Of a stretch of DNA of 64,000 nucleotides, positions 57,704 through 64,000 are shown piece by piece (within the stretch, counting starts at the first letter, position 1; each line of letters begins with the position of its first letter). The position numbers and the translations under genes were made by a program. Below the pieces are notes generated by a model, which saw only the letters and a program-made list of their open reading frames with translations, was not told the DNA's origin and ran no database searches. The stretch spans positions 1 through 64,000 of the forward strand of contig NZ_AXAU01000021.1 in the NCBI RefSeq assembly GCF_000472965.1. The letters are read 5' to 3'. This DNA is from Bradyrhizobium murdochi (GTDB lineage: Bacteria > Pseudomonadota > Alphaproteobacteria > Rhizobiales > Xanthobacteraceae).

Positions 57704-58333
57704 TCAGGCCGGAATCGGAATGAGGGAAGCCACTTCCCGATCCTGCGGCTTTTCGCACGCCGCAAGGCCGGTGGCGACGCCGATGCGGTCAGCCTCGGGC
57801 CGGTTCTGGCTCATCTTGCGCTTGCCCTCGAACCTGGTGACCGGAATGCGCACTCCGATGATCCCTCGCAACTGGGAGGCAATGAAGTCGGTGGGGGCAT
57901 CGCTGACGGCCCAGGGCTTCGCGCGCGACTTCTCATGGATGTTCGTTAGGCGCGTGACCACCTCGAGAAGACGTTCGGGCTCGTGGAAGAACTCAACCGG
58001 CCCGTACGCGTGGACGGCGATGTAATTCCATGTCGGCACCACCTTCCCGGTTTGTTGCTTGGTGGCGTACCATGAGGGTGTCACGTAGGCTTCCGGACCC
58101 ATGAAGATGGCCAGAGCTTCGCCGGTCGGAGCCGAACGCCATTGTGGATTGGCCTTCGCCAAGTGCCCGTACAGCACTCCGTGCTCTCCTTCGGTCTCAT
58201 CGAGGAAGAGCGGCAAGGGCGTCGCAATCGGCCCGTCCGCGGTGGCCGTGACCAGGTTGGCGAGGCCGGCGGAGCAAATGGTCGCTCGGATGCTTTCGAC
58301 CTCGTCATCTTTAAAGGCGGGGGGCACATACAT
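57704..58333 (-). CDS. PaiB-like FMN-binding (split-barrel) protein
   Basis: 209 residues from MYVPPAFKDDEVESI. Family blocks are LVTATADGPIATPLPLFLD, VLYGHLAKANPQW, YVTPSWYATKQQTGKVVPTW and IVGVRIPVTR-like GVRIPVTRFEGKRKMSQN. PaiB-type proteins bind flavin and are called negative regulators, but enzymatic roles are possible. The upstream in-frame extension overlaps the MocR gene and is not used. Confidence 0.88.
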   Translation of the reverse strand: MYVPPAFKDDEVESIRATICSAGLANLVTATADGPIATPLPLFLDETEGEHGVLYGHLAKANPQWRSAPTGEALAIFMGPEAYVTPSWYATKQQTGKVVPTWNYIAVHAYGPVEFFHEPERLLEVVTRLTNIHEKSRAKPWAVSDAPTDFIASQLRGIIGVRIPVTRFEGKRKMSQNRPEADRIGVATGLAACEKPQDREVASLIPIPA

Positions 58334-58433
58334 GGCGGTTCTCCTCTTTCGGTCCTGAGATAGACCCAGCCTGGTGCGGTTAGAACTGCCAGTTATCACT
58401 GATTTTGATGGTCCAGTTGGAGGGGCATGGCGA

Positions 58434-59924
58434 CTAGGACAATCGCCGCGAACGAAGCTGATCGACCGCCTGAGCCAGAAGCTGACAGCCGCGCTCGATC
58501 TGGCGCGCCTCCAGTGCGGCGTAACCCATGACAAGCCCGATAACGTCCGGCCGATGCCGGCGGCCAGGATGGGGGTAAAAGAGTGGGGCGACCGGATAGA
58601 TGCCGACGCCTTTGACGCGAGCAGTCTCGATCAACGCTGCTTCGGACGTTTGGGGCAGATCGCGAAACCAGACCACCACATGCAAGCCGGCGGCTGCGCC
58701 GTCGATTTGGATTCGATCGCCAAATCTGCGGCGCAAAGCGTCGAGCAGGACTTGCCGCCGCTCGCCGTTGCGCCGTCGGACTCGCTTGACGTGCCTGTCG
58801 TATGCACCGGTCTCGAGCATCGCCGCGAGCGCTTCCTGCTCGATCAGCGGCGTATGCCTGTCCATGATCTGCTTGGCCGCGGCGAACAGGGACTGGAGTT
58901 GAGAGGGCGCCACCAGATAGCCGATCCTCAGCGTAGGCGAGAGCGTCTTGGAGACTGTCCCAAGATAGATGACGTCCTGGCTAGCTGCGAGCGCGTGCAG
59001 CGGGGGGACCGGCTTAGTGTCGTATCGGTACTCACTGTCGTAGTCGTCCTCGATTACATAGGCGTCGAACTTCCTTGCCCAGGCGAGCAACTGGTGCCGA
59101 CGCGCGATCGGCATGACGCCGCCCAGCGGAAATTGATGCGACGGCGTCACGTACGCGAGCCGCGCTTCGGTCTTCGCAAGCTGCTCCGTGTCCAGTCCGT
59201 CGACGTCGACTGGAATCGGAACGGCGGCAGCCCCGTTCGCCGCGAAGACGTGCCTTGCCATCAGGTAGCCAGGGTCTTCCATGACGAACCGATCGTCGGA
59301 GTTGAGCAGCAGTCGCGCACACAAATCGAGCCCTTGCTGCGAACCGTTCACGATGATTATTTGATCAACGTCGCATCGCACGGTCCTCGAACGCCAGAGA
59401 TAGGCCTGCAGCGCCATCCGCAGCCGGCGAGAGCCGCAAGGATCGTTGTAGGCCAATCTCGCGGGCCGCCGTGTCATTGCAGCGACCACGGCTCTTTTCC
59501 ACGCGAGCACGGGGAAATCCGAAGGTGAGAGGTCACCATATCGAAAATTTGCGAGGAGGTTGCGAGATTGCTCCTCCGAGCGCGGCGCGACCTGTCTCAA
59601 ACGCTCACCGTACCCCGACAGTCGCACCTTCCGTGACAACGGCCGCGACGGAGTGCGCACGCGTCCCCTCTCGATAACAGCTTGTGCAACGCGCGGTCGT
59701 GCGCCATGGCGGATCTCGATGAAGCCTTCCGCCGCGAGTTGCTCATAGGCGATCGTCACCGTACCGCGAGATACGCCGAGTTCCGCGGCGAGGGCGCGGG
59801 ACGACGGCAGCAGCCCATCGGCGCCGTACACGCGCCCCAGGATCTGATCCCTAAGCGCTTCGTAGATCTGACGCGCTCCCATTCGCGGGGTGCGGTACCC
59901 AGGGAGCGTCTTGATCTGTGCCAT
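58434..59924 (-). CDS. MocR/PdxR-type GntR regulator with aminotransferase domain
   Basis: 496 residues. The N-terminal winged helix is LLPSSRALAAELGVSRGTVT. A fold-type I aminotransferase domain from about residue 120 has PCGSRRLRMALQAYL, YVTPSHQFPLGGVMP, VIEDDYDSEYRY and the PLP lysine in YLGTVSKTLSPTLRIGYL. MocR proteins sense PLP or amino compounds and usually control the adjacent gene; here the target is probably the paiB-lysE pair downstream on the same strand. Intact. Confidence 0.92.
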   Translation of the reverse strand: MAQIKTLPGYRTPRMGARQIYEALRDQILGRVYGADGLLPSSRALAAELGVSRGTVTIAYEQLAAEGFIEIRHGARPRVAQAVIERGRVRTPSRPLSRKVRLSGYGERLRQVAPRSEEQSRNLLANFRYGDLSPSDFPVLAWKRAVVAAMTRRPARLAYNDPCGSRRLRMALQAYLWRSRTVRCDVDQIIIVNGSQQGLDLCARLLLNSDDRFVMEDPGYLMARHVFAANGAAAVPIPVDVDGLDTEQLAKTEARLAYVTPSHQFPLGGVMPIARRHQLLAWARKFDAYVIEDDYDSEYRYDTKPVPPLHALAASQDVIYLGTVSKTLSPTLRIGYLVAPSQLQSLFAAAKQIMDRHTPLIEQEALAAMLETGAYDRHVKRVRRRNGERRQVLLDALRRRFGDRIQIDGAAAGLHVVVWFRDLPQTSEAALIETARVKGVGIYPVAPLFYPHPGRRHRPDVIGLVMGYAALEARQIERGCQLLAQAVDQLRSRRLS

Positions 59925-60204
59925 CGAAAGTTCGCATAACTAGGCTTGCTTGATAAGCCACTCTCTAGCTATTCGCCTTGAATGCCAAGCTGTTCTGAGG
60001 AGTTAGCGGCGCAGGCAACCCAGGGGGCGCTATTTCGGGCGTTGCCGCAGAATCCAATCCAGCAGGTCTTCGTTTCGGCGAACACTTCGTACTAGTCAAC
60101 GACGGCCGGTGCGGACGCAAGCGCCATACGGCGCAAATGCAGTTCGCCCCCGGTAGCAAACCGCAATGTTTCTGATAGTGCATTTTCAATGAACTCAGGC
60201 GTTG
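59925..60204. other. Spacer upstream of the MocR gene
   Basis: No gene recognised; should hold the MocR promoter, but no clear box was read. Confidence 0.35.
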
Positions 60205-60640
60205 CATCGCCGCGGTTTCACCGAATTATGGATTGCCTCGGGAACGCCCTTTGGCAGCTCGCTTTCGATTTTGCCGAGCGCAGCTTCGGCGGTAAAGGCG
60301 ACACGTTCGATTGATTCCTGAACAACCGTTTTCGGTACGCCCGCCGCTTCGCCTATCTGCAAGAAATGCCGGCCGTCTACTTGGGCAATCCTGTAGTGAA
60401 TGTTTGTCCCTACCGACATCGCGAGCTTCATCTGCTTGCGCTGGATTTGACCGGCGTCCAGACTCGGCTGTGCCGTGAGCACGTCGTAAAGCGCTGTCAG
60501 ATGGTAGCGGCCGCCGGCGTGATGAAGATGCTGAAATTCTTCGCATGGCCATCGCTCGCGACGATCAGCCGTCGCCTGATCATCCGCTCCTGGCCACGAC
60601 CAGCCTGGTAATCAGACAGCACGATCGGCTGTGGGCTATC
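60205..60640 (-). pseudogene. HipA-type toxin C-terminal remnant
   Basis: The minus strand reads LIVASDGHAKNFSIFI in one frame. In another it reads LTAQPSLDAGQIQRKQMKLA, GRHFLQIGEAAGVPK and ALGKIESELPKGVPEAIHNS. This is the C-terminal domain of HipA serine/threonine kinases, including the DGHxKN motif. The N-terminus and the HipB antitoxin are absent. Confidence 0.75.
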
Positions 60641-60735
60641 CTTGGCCGCTGCGATACGCCAACATGTACCATTTGGTCCGCGCGCCCCGTCCGTCTTCTC
60701 TTCCTAACCTCAGTAGCGCCTGGCCGTCAGCTTGG

Positions 60736-60764
60736 GATCAGCTTTTCTAACTATCATTCGGAGC
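60736..60764 (+). promoter_or_regulatory. Degenerate tts box upstream of nopT
   Basis: GATCAGCTTTTCTAACTATC resembles the TCAGCTTTTCGAAAGCT core but has lost part of the second half. It sits about 60 bases before the nopT ATG. A partly overlapping GTCAGCTTGGG also occurs. Confidence 0.45.
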
Positions 60765-60824
60765 ACCCCTGAGCAGCCCGAACGTATTGCGAAGGGACTT
60801 ACGCTGAAGGAAAGGTGAACGGCC

Positions 60825-61610
60825 ATGTATGATCGAATCAGTGGCTTATCCACACCGCCGACCCAAGCTGTCGAACCGAGTCAGTCGGTGGATAGTGACG
60901 GCTTTATGGAGACAGTTGCGGATCTCGCGCTGCGGCGGAGCCCGCTGCCTGGGGACTTGCCCGATATGGGGTGCTGTGCCAGCAAGCCCAATGTCTCGGA
61001 TCCAAACAACCCCAGTACATCCGGTCCAGTGAGGCCGAATGACCCACTGTTCGACTACAGGTCGGTCGAATTGGCTGACGCGAATGTAGACGGCATATGC
61101 GTTGGGCTGACTGCGGAATGGCTCGGCAATCTCCAGAACAGCCCGAGATCCCGAATGACGGCGCTAACACCCGGATCGGACGGGCACGGCTCATCGGCTG
61201 TGTGGCAGCAGCGTTATCTAGATCTCAGGGGGGACTTGCGAAACGAGGGAGCAGAACCTCCTCAGGCCAACAGTGACGCAAAATACGCCATGTTGCAGGA
61301 AGCGGGTTTGCAACCATCCCACAAAGAGAAGGTTTACAGCTTCGACGACCCTGCGAGCATCTCGAGCATGTTGGGCAAAATCACTGCCGACGGATCGAGG
61401 TATTTGCTTAGTTTGAAGTTCGTCGAAGGTGGGGGACACACAGTTGCGACCTCGACGTTGAATGGAAGGACCACGCTCTTCGATCCAAACTATGGAGAAT
61501 TCAGTGTTCCATCAGACCAGGTGGATAGTTTGCTCCAACGCCTCGCGGACCGATATATCGATCCCAACGGGCTGTATTTGAAATCAATTGCCACACGAAA
61601 AATGTCTTGA
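60825..61610 (+). CDS. nopT: NopT, type III effector cysteine protease (C58, YopT/AvrPphB family)
   Basis: 261 residues, intact. The catalytic triad is Cys92 (DGICVGL), His205 (GGGHTVAT) and Asp220 (LFDPNYG). Before it, DMGCCASKP provides an autocleavage site (after Met48) that would expose Gly49 for N-myristoylation and Cys50/51 for palmitoylation, as known for NopT of Sinorhizobium NGR234. In the host it would sit on the plasma membrane and cut plant proteins. AAGGAAAGG precedes the start. It stands as an intact gene between a HipA remnant and an integrase remnant, as is usual for mobile effector genes. Confidence 0.93.
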   Translation: MYDRISGLSTPPTQAVEPSQSVDSDGFMETVADLALRRSPLPGDLPDMGCCASKPNVSDPNNPSTSGPVRPNDPLFDYRSVELADANVDGICVGLTAEWLGNLQNSPRSRMTALTPGSDGHGSSAVWQQRYLDLRGDLRNEGAEPPQANSDAKYAMLQEAGLQPSHKEKVYSFDDPASISSMLGKITADGSRYLLSLKFVEGGGHTVATSTLNGRTTLFDPNYGEFSVPSDQVDSLLQRLADRYIDPNGLYLKSIATRKMS

Positions 61611-61937
61611 GCCGGGCCTGCAGGCACCGCCAATTGGCGCCGGCGCGCCCGAATGGGCCGGTCCTGCTGATACCGACCGTGCCCCAGGACGCCCCGTTGC
61701 GACCGCCGTGGGTTTTCGAGCATGTCCGGATGGAGGCTCCGAAAGATGCTCCGACCGGGCTCGGCCTGCCAAGCGGCTCGTTCATGCATTCCGATGATCT
61801 CGCCCGGGTCTACCCCATTTGATCTCGCCCACGTTTGAACGAACCGCTGGACGGGAGTGGAGGCGAGCCTGCTGAACTGAGGTGTCTTATCTGAGAGGAT
61901 GTTGGTCTTCGCCACCCTCTCAAGACAGAAGCCCCAG
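61611..61937. other. Spacer after nopT, unassigned
   Basis: One plus frame (61607-61822) is open and protein-like at its end (FEHVRMEAPKDAPTGLGLPS), but no family is recognised. It may be part of a lost gene. Confidence 0.3.
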
Positions 61938-62240
61938 ATGGCCACGATGAGCCCTCTTCGGCAGCGAATGATCGAGGACATGATGGTCCGCAATCTGTCG
62001 CCGTGGACTCAACAATCCTACATCTGTGCGATTGCAAAGTTTAGCCGACCTTTCGGCTGCGCCCCGGACCGGTTGAGTCTCGGGCAGGCCCGGGCCTACC
62101 GGACTGCATCTCATCAGCCAAAAACGTTTGTGGTCCCACATCAATCAGGTTGCCTGCGCGCTGCGCTTTTCTACGGCGTCACAGTCGGGCAAGTCGACCA
62201 TCCTGAACATGGCCCAGGTCGTTCTCACCGGCGGCAACCG
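61938..62240 (+). pseudogene. Tyrosine-recombinase (phage-type integrase) N-terminal fragment
   Basis: Reads MATMSPLRQRMIEDMMVRNL and SPWTQQSYICAIAKFSRPFG, then after a frameshift MWSHINQVACALRF. This is the SAM-like core-binding domain of integrases often paired with IS91-type elements. The catalytic domain is missing. Confidence 0.7.
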
Positions 62241-62472
62241 GCGCTTCCTGCGCCTGATAGCGAAAAGACCTGTAGCGGATCCAAGCGCAGCGTCGTCGAC
62301 TCTTCAACGGCACGATGTTAGCGCTCGTGCCGCCGGGCTTGGTCAGGGTTGCGCAGACGGCGCGAGGCTGAAGGTGAGTGGTCAGTTCAGGGCTCTGGCA
62401 GGGAGAGGGACCAGCAAGTTTCCGTTCGATGGCGCATCATCAGCTTTTCGGGCAGCGCGAAGCGCGCAATTG
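62241..62472. other. Spacer, nothing recognised
   Basis: No gene seen. It ends at the NifA UAS of the next operon. Confidence 0.35.
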
Positions 62473-62488
62473 TGTTCAATTTCGGACA
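62473..62488 (+). promoter_or_regulatory. NifA upstream activator sequence
   Basis: TGTTCAATTTCGGACA fits TGT-N10-ACA exactly, 100 bases before the -24 GG of the next promoter. Confidence 0.75.
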
Positions 62489-62585
62489 GCGGCGACAAAT
62501 CCAGTCGCGTTCAAAACACTCGTCGCCGTGGAGTGCCGTTGAGCTTTTCATGGCGTGATCAGGCGCTTAATACGCGCAGACGATG

Positions 62586-62602
62586 CTGGCACGGACATTG
62601 CT
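62586..62602 (+). promoter_or_regulatory. Sigma-54 (-24/-12) promoter of thioredoxin-like gene
   Basis: CTGGCACGGACATTGCT matches the -24/-12 consensus with GG and GC at correct spacing, about 55-70 bases before the possible start codons. Confidence 0.85.
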
Positions 62603-62633
62603 CGTAAGTCCAGCAATACTGAATGAGTGCTGA

Positions 62634-64000
62634 GTGCACACAGACGCGAGACGAGCGATGCTCTCCTTCCTTGAACCCATGTGCCTCGCTCCTGCGAGGA
62701 AGAACTTGTTGCTTGTTACTTGGGGCCTCGTCGCGCTTAGCGCGGCGACACCGACATTCGCCGCGGATCTCGCGGGGCAGCTCGTCTACACAGAGGCACC
62801 ACCGCAACCGGCCGCGGCCGCGATCAGAGATCAGCCAGCGCAAAAAGTCGCGCGACCTCTGACAATCGGTTTGGAGAGAAACATGGTGGTGGGCTTAGAA
62901 TCTCAAGCTCCTCCGATCAAGGTGGAGAACTGGCTGCGTGGCCAGCCCCTCACGAGCTTCCAGCCCGGGAAAGTGTACATCGTCGAATTTTGGGCAACTT
63001 GGTGCGCACCGTGTGTGGCGGCGTTGTCCCATCTGGTGCAGCTGCAAGAGAAATACAAAGACAGCGGAGTTGAGATCGTCGGACTCGCAGCTCGTGAACG
63101 CGCTCGAACGGCGGATGAGGCCCGAAGCAAGTTGGACGCATGGTTGACCGAAAAGTTGCCAAATCTCAACTATCGGATCGGGTTCGACTACACAGGTGAA
63201 ATGAACAAGCTTTGGATGGATCCCAGCTTTTCTGTCGGGATTCCCACCTCGTTCGTCGTCGACCGTGATGGCCACATCGCCTTTATCGGTTTTCCGACGC
63301 AACTCGATGACGTTCTGCCGAAAATTCTGAGCGGCAGCTGGCGCACCAGCGACGAAGCTAAAGCCGCCGATACCGAGCGGCTAAAGGCGAACGCGGAAAA
63401 GCGCGAAATGACGAGAAAGCGAGCGCACTGAGCCGATCTTCGCCAAACTAGCGCAAGCGATGAAGGCGGGGATTGGGCGAAGGCGCTTTCGGCGGTCGAA
63501 GAGGCCGTCGCTGTGATGCCGGACGGTCTTAGCTTCTGCGTGCTCTATGCGGATCTGTTGCTTCACAAGCTGCACGACTTGCAGACCGGCTTGCCGGTCA
63601 TGGGGCAATTAGTTCGCGAGGCGATCGACAAAAACTCGGAGCTGTGGATGGCCGGGGCGCTGCGGCAACTCTCCGATGCAGCGAATGACAACTGCCACTT
63701 CCCGACTGCCGAGCGCCTTGCGATGGGCAAGGAATTGTCCGAACACATTCTGGCGCTGAATCCTCCGCAACTGGGCGATGGCTTCAAGTTCTGTCCTATG
63801 GGCGGTCGCTCAATATTGTTACGAGAGCGGCAATAAGGATCCGGTCGAGTTGATCGAGGTGGCGCTGAAGTCGCTGGGACGATCCTGAGCTTACCCCGCT
63901 TGAACTGACACAGCACGTTATCTCGCTGTTGGTCCAAGCGCTGGCCAACTACTAGGATGAGGAGGGCTCGCTACGGCGCTCTTTGTGCAACTCCGCAAGA
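62634..64000 (+). pseudogene. TlpA-type thioredoxin-like protein with C-terminal helical domain, frameshifted, runs off window
   Basis: The first frame (stop at 63431) gives a signal-peptide-like segment (LLLVTWGLVALSAATPTFAA) and a TlpA/thioredoxin domain with the redox motif WATWCAPCVAAL. Downstream blocks GFDYTGEMNKLW and GIPTSFVVDRDGHIAFIGFP follow. It breaks near 63425. Helical, TPR-like sequence continues in other frames (DWAKALSAVEEAVAVMPDGL, LLLHKLHDLQTGLPVM, GKELSEHILALNPPQLGDGF) to the window edge. ATG 62658 or GTG 62634 may start it. Even broken, an exported thioredoxin domain could be made. The NifA/sigma-54 promoter implies a role in the fixing bacteroid envelope. Confidence 0.75.

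Noticed and set aside
1..64000. tRNA gene or integration site marking an island edge
   Set aside because: No cloverleaf-like sequence or att-type repeat of a tRNA 3' end was recognised by eye.

Overview
The window looks like part of a Bradyrhizobium symbiosis island. It has an intact Bradyrhizobium-type nifDKENX operon with its usual small followers (DUF269, CCE_0567-type, FdxB) and no adjacent nifH. It also has nodPQ, type III effector genes with TtsI boxes, and many degraded insertion sequences of the IS66, IS5, IS256, IS110, IS21, IS3 and IS91 families. The species cannot be fixed from the sequence alone.

Layout. 1-3109: the 3' end of a NopD-like C48 protease effector, then four transposase remnants. 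3110-5895: nodPQ on the minus strand, for activated sulfate and probably Nod-factor sulfation. 7339-14407: frameshifted remnants of a cytochrome P450, an S9 prolyl oligopeptidase and a GH127 beta-L-arabinofuranosidase, then an intact candidate effector behind a tts box; a second, orphan tts box is cut off by an IS21-type remnant. 17054-24654: a decayed nifA copy, then a NifA/sigma-54-type promoter, a 2[4Fe-4S] ferredoxin and sufB-orf-sufC-sufD-sufS. 25945-28245: a malic enzyme on the opposite strand. 28808-36664: UAS and -24/-12 promoter, nifD, nifK, nifE, nifN, nifX, DUF269, CCE_0567-type and fdxB. 36862-44766: scattered small genes, an MFS exporter, MarR, BioB and SfnG remnants, and a GNAT acetyltransferase. 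45153-47110: a small cassette with its own NifA UAS and sigma-54 promoter, encoding short peptides and a class I methyltransferase, and bracketed by inverted copies of a palindromic element. 47427-50156: a large protein with a Tat-like leader. 50166-56743: an IS91 fragment, a decayed Fic gene, DUF3768 remnants and small hypothetical genes. 57012-59924: a MocR regulator, a PaiB-like protein and a LysE exporter. 60205-62240: HipA and integrase remnants flanking an intact nopT. 62473-64000: a NifA/sigma-54 promoter and a frameshifted thioredoxin-like (TlpA-type) gene running off the window.

How it works together. Four TGT-N10-ACA sites sit upstream of -24/-12 elements, before the ferredoxin-suf genes, nifD, the peptide/methyltransferase cassette and the thioredoxin-like gene. 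This suggests one low-oxygen NifA regulon joining nitrogenase synthesis, Fe-S cluster supply, redox functions and an unknown peptide/methyltransferase function. The malic enzyme may feed C4-dicarboxylate carbon to the same process. Effectors (TtsI regulon) and sulfated Nod factors would act earlier, at the host interface. Core nif and suf genes have open frames while accessory genes carry many frameshifts, so the decay looks biological rather than a result of poor sequence.
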